Origin: Gallaecimonas sp. GXIMD4217
GTDB taxonomy: Bacteria > Pseudomonadota > Gammaproteobacteria > Enterobacterales > Gallaecimonadaceae
Direction of reading: 5' to 3'
Length of the DNA stretch: 64,000 nucleotides
NCBI RefSeq assembly: GCF_038087665.1
Contig: NZ_CP149925.1
Span: 2,108,870-2,172,869, forward strand
Of this stretch, positions 22,401 through 30,435 are shown one piece after another. The notes below the pieces were generated by a model. It was given only the letters and a program-made list of their open reading frames with translations. It did no database searches and was not told the origin of the DNA. The position numbers were made by a program, and so were the translations under genes. How positions within the stretch are numbered: the stretch's first letter is position 1; each line of letters opens with the position of its first letter.

Positions 22401-23749
22401 CCCTGGCCGTCGCCGTCCAGGTCCGCCTGATCGGGATTGGCGGTCACAGGACAGTTGTCGCCACCGTCCTCAATACCGTCACCATCGGTATCGGTATTGG
22501 TATCACAGGCATCGCCGATACCGTCGCCATCGGCGTCTTCCTGCCCACTGTTGGCGGTAAGGGGGCAATTGTCGGCGCCGTCGTCGAAACCGTCACCATC
22601 GTCGTCGTTGTCACAACTATCACCCAGGCCGTCTCCATCGGTATCGGTCTGCTCAGGGTTGGCGGTTAGGGGACAATTGTCGTTGCCGTCCGTGACGGCG
22701 TCGCCATCGTCATCGCCATCACAGGCATCGCCGATGCCATCGCCGTCGGTATCGGTCTGGGATGGGTTGGCGACCGCCGGGCAATTGTCGACATCGTCGT
22801 CAAAACCGTCCCCGTCCGAGTCGCCATTGCTGTCGCAGGCATCACCTATGCCATCACCATCGGCATCGGCCTGATCGGCATTGCCGATGGTGGGACAGTT
22901 GTCGGCGCCATCGAGGACGCCGTCATTGTCATCGTCGTCATCACAGGCATCGCCAGTGCCGCCACCGTCGCTGTCGGTCTGATCGGCATTGGCGATCAGT
23001 GGGCAGTTGTCGACATCGTCGTTGATGCCATCGCCATCGTCATCACTGTCGCAGACATCCCCCAGACCGTCATTGTCCCTGTTTATCTGGTCCGGATTGA
23101 CCTGGGCAGGGCAGTTGTCATTGCCGTCTTCGACACCGTCACCGTCGGTGTCCTCTGCGCTGTCACAGGCATTGCCCACGCCATCGCCATCGCGATCCGC
23201 CTGGTCGGGATTGGCTACCAAGGGGCAGTTGTCGATATCGTTGGCGATATCGTCGCCATCGATATCGTTGTCGCAGGCATCCCCCTGGCCGTCTTCATCC
23301 AGATCCGCCTGGTCGGTGTTGGCGTCATCGGGGCAATTGTCCGCCTCGTTGAGTACGCCGTCGCCGTCGCGGTCGTCATCACAGGCATCACCTATGCCGT
23401 CGCCGTCGCGGTCTTCCTGTTGCGGGTTGGGCTCGGTGGGACAGTTGTCGACATCGTTGGCAATGCCGTCATCATCATTGTCGTCCGGGACCTGCCCGCC
23501 GCCCTCGACATCACAGACATCGCCCAGGCCGTCGCCGTCCGCATCCGCCTGATCGGCATTGGACGTGGCCGGGCAATTGTCGGCATTGTCCGGAACGCCA
23601 TCACCATCCGTGTCCTGGACCACGGGGCCGGGCTCCACCGCGGCGGGCTCGCCGTCGGCACGGCAACCTGACAACAACAGCAGGCACAGCAGCGCTGACA
23701 ACAGCAAGGGGCCACTGCCCCACAAAGATCCTTGCTTGCATCCGTTCAT
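19466..23749 (-). CDS. Giant lipoprotein with 33 thrombospondin type-3 calcium-binding repeats
   Basis: The 1427-residue product has a lipoprotein signal (LSGC, lipidation at Cys29), then an unbroken array of thrombospondin type-3 repeats from about residue 45 to 1257. I count 33 DNCP units, each followed by a DxDGDGxGDxCD calcium-binding loop; the cysteine pairs and aspartates are strongly conserved. About 170 C-terminal residues have no repeats, contain several cysteines (CGAG, CLGCG, ALC) and do not match a domain I recognise. The protein is extremely acidic and should form a rigid, calcium-stabilised rod anchored to a membrane. It begins nine bases after the beta-barrel gene ends, which suggests one operon. 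Function is unknown; adhesion, matrix or envelope-spanning roles are possible. Confidence 0.88.
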   Translation of the reverse strand: MNGCKQGSLWGSGPLLLSALLCLLLLSGCRADGEPAAVEPGPVVQDTDGDGVPDNADNCPATSNADQADADGDGLGDVCDVEGGGQVPDDNDDDGIANDVDNCPTEPNPQQEDRDGDGIGDACDDDRDGDGVLNEADNCPDDANTDQADLDEDGQGDACDNDIDGDDIANDIDNCPLVANPDQADRDGDGVGNACDSAEDTDGDGVEDGNDNCPAQVNPDQINRDNDGLGDVCDSDDDGDGINDDVDNCPLIANADQTDSDGGGTGDACDDDDDNDGVLDGADNCPTIGNADQADADGDGIGDACDSNGDSDGDGFDDDVDNCPAVANPSQTDTDGDGIGDACDGDDDGDAVTDGNDNCPLTANPEQTDTDGDGLGDSCDNDDDGDGFDDGADNCPLTANSGQEDADGDGIGDACDTNTDTDGDGIEDGGDNCPVTANPDQADLDGDGQGDACDADDDGDGVGDGSDNCPVNANPEQSNTDGDGQGDVCDADDDGDGIQDDLDNCPVNANPGQSDTDGDGVGDACDSDDDGDGISDGSDNCPLQVNPDQTDTDGDGSGDACDSDDDGDGVDDDSDNCPLIANPSQDDGDLDGVGDACDTNTDSDGDGVDDGVDNCPVVANPGQSDQDGDGIGDACDDDRDGDGVDNDVDNCPLQANGAQIDSDGDGQGDVCDSDDDGDGIQDDLDNCPLTANPDQTDTDSDGQGDACDADDDGDTVLDGADNCPLTVNTGQQDSDGDGLGDACDADDDGDGIADAGDNCPLTANPSQTDTDSDGLGDACDSDDDGDGISDGSDNCPVTANPGQGDLDGDGLGDACDGDDDGDGVSDGADNCPLTPNADQADGDGDGLGDACDANTDSDGDGIDDGSDNCPAVANPDQSDLDGDGLGDLCDNDDDGDGISDGADNCPVNANADQSDLDGDGLGDACDPLTDSDGDGIADGSDNCPAVANPGQSDLDGDGQGDACDADDDGDGVLDGSDNCPVTANPSQLDTDGDGQGDLCDGDDDGDGVGDGVDNCPLTGNADQTDTDGDGIGDACDSDDDGDGVSDGADNCPLTANPSQLDTDGDGLGDACDDDDDGDGVLDGADNCPLTANADQLDTDGDGIGDACDANTDSDGDGIDDGADNCPAVANADQADLDGDGLGDVCDDDDDGDGVTDGTDNCPVDANADQTDTDGDGVGDVCDGDDDGDGVLDGADNCPLTANVDQTDTDGDGLGDACDTDDDGDGILDGADNCPLNANADQADTDGDGIGDVCDSEENIACGAGLLFEPVVGTGVGVTTGQRGAVCLGCGISDAGNIVDTNMNNAGLMTTPAAVAASLWASVEDGNTSYTGAKRVGFLVSSPGGQLDVSLLANLGITTYLNGAEQENSDSGGLLGLQLLGLFNDATRQLVIMETTQDFDEVELEKAAVLGALKDLNVYALCVAPPAS
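19982..23620 (-). repeat. Tandem coding repeats (TSP3 array)
   Basis: About 3.6 kb consists of 33 degenerate units of roughly 105-117 bp. Units differ at many synonymous positions but repeat the codons for DNCP and DGDG. Variants with an NTDSDGDG insert recur at several points, pointing to block duplications inside the array. Confidence 0.9.
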
Positions 23750-23758
23750 GGTCAGCTC

Positions 23759-24292
23759 CTATTCCAGGGGAAATTCGAAACCCAGGCCAAACTGCCAATC
23801 CAGGTAGTTGTCATTGAAGGTGTCGTAGAAGACCCGGAACTCGGTTCTTATGCGGATCTTCGAAGGCCCCAGTTCCCTGGAAACCAAGCCGGCGGCGCCA
23901 TTGAGAAAGGCGGAGGTTTCATCCCTGGCATCCGGGATGACGTCGTTGTATACGGCGCCCAGGCCAAAGGACAGATAGGGGGTCATGCCACCGTCGGAAT
24001 CGAAGTTGTACCTGGCATCCAGCCCCAGGCCGGTTTGATAGAAGTCGGTCATGGCTGGCGTGTCGGTTTCCAGGACCAGATGGAATAACTGGGCCTCGTA
24101 TTGCCAGTTACCCTTGAGCTTCCAACCGTAGAAAGCCCGCAAGCCGAAGCCATGCTCATCGGTCTGCCGGTCTTTGTCGGCACCGACAAAGGTCGGCAAT
24201 ATGCTGGCATTGAGGGGTTGGAATGATTCGCTTTGGCTGAACAGGGGCAGGCAGGCGCAGCAGATGCCGAGACAGTAAGACGTTCTTCTCAT
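23759..24292 (-). CDS. Small outer-membrane beta-barrel protein
   Basis: The 177-residue product has an N-terminal signal sequence (hydrophobic YCLGICCACLPLFSQS) and alternating aromatic/hydrophobic strands typical of an eight-stranded barrel, such as FGLRAFYGWKL, YEAQLFHLVL, PYLSFGLGAVY and a C-terminal strand DWQFGLGFEFPLE. This resembles the transmembrane half of OmpA-type proteins that carry TSP3 repeats in Shewanella and Vibrio relatives, here without any repeats of its own. AAGGA lies eight bases before the ATG. The gene precedes the TSP3 lipoprotein by nine bases, so barrel and rod may assemble. Exact family not identified. Confidence 0.7.
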   Translation of the reverse strand: MRRTSYCLGICCACLPLFSQSESFQPLNASILPTFVGADKDRQTDEHGFGLRAFYGWKLKGNWQYEAQLFHLVLETDTPAMTDFYQTGLGLDARYNFDSDGGMTPYLSFGLGAVYNDVIPDARDETSAFLNGAAGLVSRELGPSKIRIRTEFRVFYDTFNDNYLDWQFGLGFEFPLE

Positions 24293-24508
24293 CAGAGGGG
24301 TCCTTTTTATAGGCCTTCGTTCCTATCGCCCCTGAGATTAGTAAAGGGAAACCTTATTTTTCTTCCGTCAAAGCCTTATTTAACTCTTTTCACACGGCAA
24401 CTTGAGCCCTTTCTCAGAACCGTCATCTTATTCAACAACAACGCCTATCTTCTTCTATTCTTTAGGGTTTTGGTCAGGTGCATACAGGCACTGCGATGGC
24501 CGGCTCCC
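24293..24508. other. AT-richer upstream region of the barrel/TSP3 operon
   Basis: No gene is visible. The stretch is clearly less GC-rich than its surroundings and should contain the promoter for the minus-strand operon; a TTGACG occurs on the minus strand but no convincing -10 partner follows at 16-18 bases. Confidence 0.4.
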
Positions 24509-24766
24509 TTAGTCACCGGCCAGGGCCTTAGTGAAGTGACGCTCGGCCTCGTCCTGCCTTGCCAGCGCCAGCAGTTGCTCCCCCTTTCGATGTCGGCATG
24601 GGGAGTTGCCGGCATCAAGTGCCGGGCCTGGGCCAAAGCCTGGCGACTTGCCGCCATGTCGCCCTGGTAGGCCAGCTTGAAGGAGCGCTTTCGGGGCCCT
24701 GGGGGTCTGGGCACAGGCACTAAGCAGCAGGCACAGAACGGCCCGGACGGCTCCAGAAAACATCAT
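24509..24766 (-). pseudogene. Broken small TPR-like lipoprotein gene (two compensating frameshifts)
   Basis: The minus strand opens with ATGATG and a lipoprotein signal (CLLLSAC, Cys18) followed by AQTPRAP. The sensible continuation is then in the next frame: KLAYQGDMAASRQALAQAR, HLMPATPHADIE. It returns to the first frame for GEQLLALARQDEAERHFTKAL and a stop. The combined protein is a coherent TPR-like helical lipoprotein of about 85 residues. The shifts fall near CCCC and GGGGG runs, an extra base then a missing base. Either the gene is decayed or the sequence has homopolymer errors. Confidence 0.6.
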
Positions 24767-24897
24767 TTAAACCTTGACTTAACATATTTATTACACTTTA
24801 GTTCTAATCAAGGTGAGTGTTTTTGCTCATCGCATGCCAGCAGTCATGCAAGGGGAGTTTGCAGTTGAATTAGTCGTTATTTCAAAGGGATACCATT

Positions 24898-25494
24898 ATG
24901 ATACTCAACCATCTCTGGGGCCTCTACGCCCACCCGAAAGACGAGTGGCACAGCATCGACGAGCGCCATGAGAGCCTGCTCTACAGCCTGTCCCATATCA
25001 TGATCATCGCCCTGATCCCGTCCCTGTGCGGCTTCTACTCCTCGGCCTTCATCGGCTGGCGCATTGGAGTGGGCGAGCCCGTGCTGTTGACCGTCAACAG
25101 CGCCCTGATGATAAGCATCGCCATGTACTTCGCGCTGATCGCCGGCGTCTTCCTGCTGGCCTACCTGGCCAAGTGGATGGCGCAGACCTTTGGCTCCAAT
25201 CCGAGCTTCACCCAGACCCTGGAGCTGGCCGCCTATACCGCCACGCCCCTGTTCATGGTGGGCTTTGCCTCCCTGTACCCGGAGCCCTGGTTCATCATGC
25301 TGGTGGGCCTGGCCGGCCTGGCCTATTCGGTGTACCTGCTCTATACGGGGGTGCCCATCCTGATGCATATCCCGGAAGAGCGTGGCTTCATCTATGCCAG
25401 CTCGCTGGTCACCGTCGGCCTGGTGCTGCTGGTGGGCATACTGGCCGCCACCGCCATCCTCTGGGGCATGGGCCTGGGTCCCATGTTTACCTGA
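24898..25494 (+). CDS. Yip1 family inner-membrane protein
   Basis: The 198-residue protein starts with the HPKDEWHSI segment that marks bacterial Yip1/DUF1282 (YohC-like) proteins, then has five predicted transmembrane helices (for example IMIIALIPSLCGFYS, ALIAGVFLLAYLAKWMA, and a C-terminal VTVGLVLLVGILAATAI). AAGGGA lies eight bases before the ATG. The gene is single and is closed by a bidirectional terminator shared with purF. Its function is not established in bacteria. Confidence 0.78.
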   Translation: MILNHLWGLYAHPKDEWHSIDERHESLLYSLSHIMIIALIPSLCGFYSSAFIGWRIGVGEPVLLTVNSALMISIAMYFALIAGVFLLAYLAKWMAQTFGSNPSFTQTLELAAYTATPLFMVGFASLYPEPWFIMLVGLAGLAYSVYLLYTGVPILMHIPEERGFIYASSLVTVGLVLLVGILAATAILWGMGLGPMFT

Positions 25495-25509
25495 TGGGGC
25501 CCTGGTAAG

Positions 25510-25538
25510 AAAAAAGGCAGCCGCTTGGCTGCCTTTTT
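25510..25538. terminator. Bidirectional terminator between the Yip1 gene and purF
   Basis: AAAAAGGCAGCC and GGCTGCCTTTTT pair around a four-base loop, with A/T runs on both sides. Confidence 0.9.
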
Positions 25539-25541
25539 CAT

Positions 25542-27059
25542 TCAAGCTCCTTCGTTGTGGAGCTCGAGGTTGGGCTCTTCGGACTGCGACTTCTTGTGCT
25601 TGGCACTGTCCGAGCGCTCCTGATCCAGCCTGTCCAGGTAGGCCTGGCTGACATCACCCGTGACATAGTCACCGTCGAAGACCGAGGTCTCGAAGCGGTG
25701 GATGGCCGGGTTTTCTTCCCGTACCGCCGCCACCAAATCCTGGATGTCCTGGAAGATGAGGCCGTCGGCACCGATCTGGGCACAGACGTCGTCCACTTCC
25801 CGGCCATGGGCGATCAGTTCGTTGGCGGTGGGCATGTCGATGCCGTAGACGTTGGGGAAGCGGATCTCCGGGGCAGCAGAGGCGAAGTAGACGCTCTTGG
25901 CGCCTGCTTCCCTGGCCATCTGGATGATCTGCTCCGAGGTGGTGCCACGGACGATGGAATCATCCACCAGCAACACGTTCTTGCCCTTGAACTCGGCATT
26001 GATGGCATTGAGCTTGCGACGCACCGACTTCTTGCGCTGGGTCTGGCCCGGCATGATGAAGGTACGGCCGATGTAGCGGTTCTTCACGAAGCCCTGGCGA
26101 TACGGCAGGCCCAGGACGCCGGCGATCTCCAGGGCGATGTCGCAGGAGGTCTCGGGGATGGGGATCACCACGTCGATGTCCAGATCCTGCCACTGGCGCT
26201 TGATCTTCTCGCCCAGCTTGCGGCCCATGTGCACCCGGGCACCATAAACGGAGACACCGTCTATGAAGGAGTCGGGGCGGGCAAAATAGACATATTCGAA
26301 GATGCAGGGGCAATGGGTGGGGTTGTCGGCGCACTGCTGGGTGTAGAGTTCGCCCCCCTCGGTCACGTACACGGCTTCACCGGGCGCCAGATCGCGCAGG
26401 AAGCTGAAGCCGACGGCGTCCAGGGCCACGCTTTCGGAGGCCACCATGTATTCATCGCTGCCGTCTTCCGCCTGCTTCTTGCCCAGCACCAGGGGACGGA
26501 TGCCGTAGGGATCGCGGAAGGCCACCATGCCATGGCCGATGATCACCGAGATGAAGCCGTAGGCGCCACGGCACTTCTGGTGCACCTCGGCCACCGCCTT
26601 GAAGATATCGTCCTGGCTCAATCGGTAGGCCTGGGTCTTCTCCAGGGCATGGGCGAAAACGTTTAACAGGATCTCCGAATCAGAGGTGGTGTTGATGTGG
26701 CGGCGCGCCTCCTTGAAGAGGTTCTCCTTGAGTTCCTTGGCATTGGTGAGGTTGCCGTTATGGGCGGCGGCAATACCAAAGGGGGAGTTGACATAGAAGG
26801 GCTGCGCCTCGGCGCTTGAGCTGGAGCCGGCAGTGGGGTAACGGACATGGCCGACACCGATGTTGCCACTCAGCCGCTGCATATGACGCGCTTCAAACAC
26901 ATCCCGGACCAGGCCATTGGCCTTGCGCAGACGGAAGGTGTTGTCGGAAATGGTGACAATGCCAGCCGCATCCTGACCGCGATGCTGAAGCACCGTCAGG
27001 CCGTCATAGATGGCCTGGTTGACCGGCGACTTGCCGACGATACCGACGATACCACACAT
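25542..27059 (-). CDS. purF: Amidophosphoribosyltransferase
   Basis: PurF makes 5-phosphoribosylamine from PRPP and glutamine, the first step of purine synthesis. The mature N-terminal nucleophile cysteine is in MCGIVGIVG, the glutaminase domain follows, and the PRPP loop is [13 protein letters not shown]. Length (505) equals E. coli PurF, including a charged C-terminal tail. GAGGAAG precedes the ATG. It is the last gene of the accD-folC-dedD-cvpA-purF series, 24 bases after cvpA. Confidence 0.97.
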   Translation of the reverse strand: MCGIVGIVGKSPVNQAIYDGLTVLQHRGQDAAGIVTISDNTFRLRKANGLVRDVFEARHMQRLSGNIGVGHVRYPTAGSSSSAEAQPFYVNSPFGIAAAHNGNLTNAKELKENLFKEARRHINTTSDSEILLNVFAHALEKTQAYRLSQDDIFKAVAEVHQKCRGAYGFISVIIGHGMVAFRDPYGIRPLVLGKKQAEDGSDEYMVASESVALDAVGFSFLRDLAPGEAVYVTEGGELYTQQCADNPTHCPCIFEYVYFARPDSFIDGVSVYGARVHMGRKLGEKIKRQWQDLDIDVVIPIPETSCDIALEIAGVLGLPYRQGFVKNRYIGRTFIMPGQTQRKKSVRRKLNAINAEFKGKNVLLVDDSIVRGTTSEQIIQMAREAGAKSVYFASAAPEIRFPNVYGIDMPTANELIAHGREVDDVCAQIGADGLIFQDIQDLVAAVREENPAIHRFETSVFDGDYVTGDVSQAYLDRLDQERSDSAKHKKSQSEEPNLELHNEGA

Positions 27060-27083
27060 GTGAACTTCCTCTTACGTAGCAAC

Positions 27084-27572
27084 TCAGCTTTTCGGCAAAA
27101 AGCTGGAGCTGGATTTCAGGTAGTCAAAGAACCATTCGATCACCACGCCAAACTCGGGGATCAACAGCGATTGCTTCCACCAGGGCGCGGATGACAGGGT
27201 CGTAAAGCTGTCCATCGCGAACAGCAGTGCCGCCACCACCAGTACGCCCCGCAGGGCGCCGAACACCATGCCCAGCACCCGGTCGGTGCCGGACAGGCCG
27301 GTCTTGTGGACCAGCTGGCCGATGATGTAGCTGAGCAGGCCGCCCAGCACCAGGGTGGCGATGAAGAGCAGTGCTATGGCTGCGCCATTACGAAGCAGGG
27401 GATCGGACAGGCCGGTCAGCAGGGCTGCCAGCTGCTGGTAGAAGAGGCTGGCGACGAAAAAGGCCGCCACCCAGATCACCAGCGACATGGCCTCACGGAC
27501 GAATCCCCGGACCAGGCTGATCACGGTGGAGACACAGATGATGGCGATGATGGCGTAGTCGACCCAGATCAT
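27084..27572 (-). CDS. cvpA: CvpA family membrane protein
   Basis: The 162-residue inner-membrane protein has four transmembrane helices and the family signatures [10 protein letters not shown] and [10 protein letters not shown]; its length equals E. coli CvpA, which is required for colicin V production and linked to envelope stress. A TTG start four codons upstream is possible, but the ATG at 27572 aligns with the E. coli N-terminus. An extended -10 promoter and a PurR-like box lie in the 70 bases upstream, as expected for cvpA-purF. Confidence 0.94.
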   Translation of the reverse strand: MIWVDYAIIAIICVSTVISLVRGFVREAMSLVIWVAAFFVASLFYQQLAALLTGLSDPLLRNGAAIALLFIATLVLGGLLSYIIGQLVHKTGLSGTDRVLGMVFGALRGVLVVAALLFAMDSFTTLSSAPWWKQSLLIPEFGVVIEWFFDYLKSSSSFLPKS

Positions 27573-27578
27573 GATATG

Positions 27579-27594
27579 GCGCAAACGATTGGCT
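27579..27594 (-). promoter_or_regulatory. Candidate PurR operator before cvpA-purF
   Basis: On the plus strand GCGCAAACGATTGGCT matches ACGCAAACGTTTTCGT at 11 of 16 bases, with the CGCAAACG half perfect. It sits 7-22 bases before the cvpA start, in the same place where PurR controls cvpA-purF in E. coli. Confidence 0.5.
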
Positions 27595-27608
27595 TGATTC
27601 GGGCGCGT

Positions 27609-27617
27609 ATTCTAACA
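27609..27617 (-). promoter_or_regulatory. Candidate extended -10 promoter of cvpA-purF
   Basis: The minus strand reads TGTTAGAAT (TGn plus TAGAAT). No good -35 box is seen at 17 bases, as is common for extended -10 promoters. The PurR-like box would lie just after the transcription start. Confidence 0.45.
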
Positions 27618-27642
27618 GACAGTGCCGGCAAAAGGATACGCA

Positions 27643-28179
27643 TCAGTTGTTCAGGGGCTCGTAGCGCACGATCCGCCCCTTGAGGCCGGAATAACCGTTG
27701 AGCTTGGGCAGCATCAGCTCCAGCTTGCCCCTGTCCAGCTCCGGCCCGACGAAAACCCGGGACAAGCCGCCGCTTTGCTGGCGGAAGGCCTTGTAGCCTC
27801 CTTGCCTCAGCCTTTCGACCAGCTCGGCCGCCGCCTGGTGGTTCTTGAAGGCCCCCAGCTGCACCGCAAAGGCGCTGTCATCGAAACCGGCCGGGGCCGG
27901 CGGCAGCTGCGCTTCAGTATCCTTGTCGTCTGCCTGTGGCTCCTCACCGTCGTCGACGGCGGCCACCTCGGCGGGCAGCTCCAGCTCGGCGGCCGGGGAG
28001 TCGGCCGGGAAGGTCTTGGCGGCGGGCACCTCACCCAGCTCAGGGCGCAGCGGGATCACCTCGAACTGCTCCGGGGTGGGCGTCTCGGGCTCCCTGAGCA
28101 GTTCCGGCACGATCAAGGCCCCCAGGGCAAGCAGCACCAGGGTGCCAACGATACGGTTTTTGACTGGGCTCGACACCAT
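27643..28179 (-). CDS. dedD: DedD, SPOR-domain cell-division protein
   Basis: The 178-residue protein has a short cytoplasmic N-terminus, one transmembrane helix (IVGTLVLLALGALIVPELL), an acidic linker, and a C-terminal SPOR domain (FAVQLGAFKNHQAAAELVERL to VFVGPELDRGKLE) that binds denuded septal peptidoglycan. The ATG at 28179 shares one base with the folC stop (TGATG), so the longer upstream frame is not needed. Gene order folC-dedD-cvpA-purF matches E. coli. Confidence 0.93.
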   Translation of the reverse strand: MVSSPVKNRIVGTLVLLALGALIVPELLREPETPTPEQFEVIPLRPELGEVPAAKTFPADSPAAELELPAEVAAVDDGEEPQADDKDTEAQLPPAPAGFDDSAFAVQLGAFKNHQAAAELVERLRQGGYKAFRQQSGGLSRVFVGPELDRGKLELMLPKLNGYSGLKGRIVRYEPLNN

Positions 28180-29429
28180 CAATCTCCCTTCGCGGCCAGG
28201 ACATCGGCCACAGTGTAAAAGGAACCAAAAACGATCACCACGTCTTCTGCCGAGGCCAGCGCCAGGGCCTGCTCCAGGGCCTGGCCGACGCTGGCGAAAC
28301 ACCCTGCCACATCATCGGGTGGCAGCAGCGCCGCCAGCTCCCCGGCCTTGGCGGCCCTGGGGGTGCTGGGCAGCTCGGCCAGCAGCCAGCGGTCGATGCA
28401 ATCCAGTTCGGACAGGGTGCCGGCCATGTCCTTGTCGGCCAGCATGGCGCAGACGGCGATGACCCTGCCCTGCCCTTTTTTGGTCCGCAGTCGCGCGTTG
28501 AGGTAACGGGCCGCATGGGGGTTGTGGGCCACATCCAGCAGCACCAGGGGCTTCTCCTGCCACACCTGCAGGCGCCCGGGCAGGCCGGCCTTGGCCAGGC
28601 CCAGGGACACGGCGTCGTCTGGCAGGGCAATGCCCAGGGCATCCAGTGCCGCCAGGGCGGTGGCGGCATTGGCCAGGGGCAGGCTGGGCAGCGGCAGTGC
28701 CCGCCGCTCCCGGGCGCCGCTGAAACCCCATTGCTCGCCGTCCAGGCGGTAGCTGAAATCCCGGCCCACCTGCAGCAACTTGGCGCCCACATCCCGGGCC
28801 GTTTCTGCCAGGCTGGCTGGGGCATCCGGCTCGCCGCAGATCAACGGCCGGCCGGGGCGGCAGATCCCGGCCTTTTCCCGGGCGATACCCTCGCGACAGT
28901 CGCCCAGGAAGGCCTGGTGATCGATATCAATACTGGTGACCACGGCCACGTCGGCATCGACGATGTTGGTGGCGTCCAGGCGCCCGCCCAGCCCCACTTC
29001 CAGGATCACCACATCGGGCTTGTGCCGACGGCACAGCCAGAGCGCGGCCAGGGTCGAGAATTCGAAATAGGTCAGGGAAATGTCGCCCCGGGCCGCCTCA
29101 ACGGCCTCGAAGGCCTGGCAATGCTCGGCGGCGGGCAGTTCCTCGCTGTTCAGGCGCAGCCGTTCCGTATAGCGGATCAGGTGCGGCGAGGAAAACACCG
29201 CCACGTCGTGACCGGCGGCCAGCAGGATCTGCTCCATCATGGCGCAGGTGCTGCCCTTGCCGTTGGTGCCCCCCACCAGCAGCACCCTGCTGTCCAGGGG
29301 CAACAGGCCCAGGCGCTCGGCCACCTGGCGCACCCGGGTCAGGCCCAGCTCGATGTCGGTGCCATGCAGGGTTTCAATACGAAAAAGCCAGTCCGCAAGG
29401 GACTGGCTGGCATCATGATGTTCGGTCAT
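28179..29429 (-). CDS. folC: FolC, folylpolyglutamate/dihydrofolate synthase
   Basis: This 416-residue Mur-ligase-like enzyme adds glutamate to dihydropteroate and to folates. The P-loop is VGGTNGKGSTCAMME, followed by SPHLIRYTERL, the central EVGLGGRLDATNIV and the C-terminal ligase domain (LLDVAHNPHAARYL). ATG at 29429 lies four bases after the accD stop and begins the conserved SLADWLFRIETLH. Coupled translation with accD upstream and dedD downstream is likely. Confidence 0.96.
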   Translation of the reverse strand: MTEHHDASQSLADWLFRIETLHGTDIELGLTRVRQVAERLGLLPLDSRVLLVGGTNGKGSTCAMMEQILLAAGHDVAVFSSPHLIRYTERLRLNSEELPAAEHCQAFEAVEAARGDISLTYFEFSTLAALWLCRRHKPDVVILEVGLGGRLDATNIVDADVAVVTSIDIDHQAFLGDCREGIAREKAGICRPGRPLICGEPDAPASLAETARDVGAKLLQVGRDFSYRLDGEQWGFSGARERRALPLPSLPLANAATALAALDALGIALPDDAVSLGLAKAGLPGRLQVWQEKPLVLLDVAHNPHAARYLNARLRTKKGQGRVIAVCAMLADKDMAGTLSELDCIDRWLLAELPSTPRAAKAGELAALLPPDDVAGCFASVGQALEQALALASAEDVVIVFGSFYTVADVLAAKGD

Positions 29430-29433
29430 TCGC

Positions 29434-30303
29434 TCAGGCGACGTCTTCGACGGAGGCCTGCCCCATGAGTTTGGCCAGCAGTCTGGCGATTGTATCACGG
29501 AGCTGGCGACGGTCGACGATCATGTCGATGGCGCCCTTTTCCAGCAGGAACTCGGCCCGCTGGAAGCCTTCCGGCAGATCCTCGCGCACCGTCTGCTTGA
29601 TGACCCGCGGCCCGGCGAAACCGATCAGCGCCTTGGGCTCGGCAATATGGATGTCGCCCAGCATGGCGAAGGACGCCGAGACACCACCCATGGTGGGATC
29701 GGTCAGCACCGAGATGAAGGGCAGGCCCTTGTCGCTCAGGCGCGCCAGGGCGGCGGAGGTCTTGGCCATCTGCATCAGCGACATCAGCGCCTCCTGCATG
29801 CGGGCACCACCGGACGCGGAGAAGCAGATCAGGGCCCGGTTCTCCTTGAGGCACTCCTCAACGGCACGCACGAAACGGGCACCGACCACGGAGCCCATGG
29901 AACCGCCCATGTAGTCGAATTCGAAGGCGCAGGCGACCACGGGCAGGCCCTTGAGCTGGCCCTTGAGCACGATCAGGGCATCCTTCTCGCCGGTCTTCTT
30001 CTGGGCATCGACGATGCGGTCCTTGTATTTCTTGGAATCGCGGAACTTCAGGATGTCCTGGGGCTCCAGCTCACCACCCAGTTCCTGGCGGCCGCCCTGA
30101 TCCAGGAAGCCGTCCAGGCGGTCGCGGGCGGAGATCCGCATATGGTGGTCGCACTTGGGACACACCTTGAGATTCCTTTCCAATTCAGCGTGATAGAGGA
30201 TCTGATCACAGCTGGCGCACTTGGCCCAGACCCCTTCCGGGATGTTCTTGCGACGGGGAGAAATGGTTTTGGTTTTGGTGAAAATCTTTTCAATCCAGCT
30301 CAT
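29434..30303 (-). CDS. accD: AccD, acetyl-CoA carboxylase carboxyltransferase beta subunit
   Basis: AccD joins AccA to transfer the carboxyl group from biotin to acetyl-CoA, the first step of fatty-acid synthesis. The 289-residue protein has the N-terminal four-cysteine zinc finger (CASC and CPKC), a crotonase-like core with [33 protein letters not shown] and [15 protein letters not shown], and the [11 protein letters not shown] segment. The ATG at 30303 gives MSWIEKIF as in E. coli and follows GAGG at good spacing. Confidence 0.97.
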   Translation of the reverse strand: MSWIEKIFTKTKTISPRRKNIPEGVWAKCASCDQILYHAELERNLKVCPKCDHHMRISARDRLDGFLDQGGRQELGGELEPQDILKFRDSKKYKDRIVDAQKKTGEKDALIVLKGQLKGLPVVACAFEFDYMGGSMGSVVGARFVRAVEECLKENRALICFSASGGARMQEALMSLMQMAKTSAALARLSDKGLPFISVLTDPTMGGVSASFAMLGDIHIAEPKALIGFAGPRVIKQTVREDLPEGFQRAEFLLEKGAIDMIVDRRQLRDTIARLLAKLMGQASVEDVA

Positions 30304-30329
30304 GAAACGCCTCTGTGGGACCATGAGAG

Positions 30330-30354
30330 AAAAGCCGGCGTTGGCCGGCTTTTT
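30330..30354 (-). terminator. Intrinsic terminator of truA
   Basis: AAAAGCCGGC and GCCGGCTTTT pair around GTTG, with T residues on both strands. It lies 82 bases past the truA stop and 27 bases upstream of accD. Confidence 0.8.
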
Positions 30355-30435
30355 CAGGTAATACCTTAAAACTCATGACATTAAAGCATAGAAGACGGGA
30401 GCGGTAATACCAAAAACTGGTCCTACCGGCCGCTC

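Noticed and set aside
20765-22669. A 634-codon plus-strand reading frame full of repeats opposite the TSP3 gene, with several shorter ones beside it.
   Set aside because: They are mirror images of the Asp/Gly-rich repeat codons on the minus strand, lack start signals, and give low-complexity Val/Ala/Ser-rich products.
19982-23620. Regularly spaced repeats that could suggest a CRISPR-like or satellite array.
   Set aside because: Period and sequence follow codons of one open frame encoding TSP3 motifs; there are no unique spacers or cas genes.
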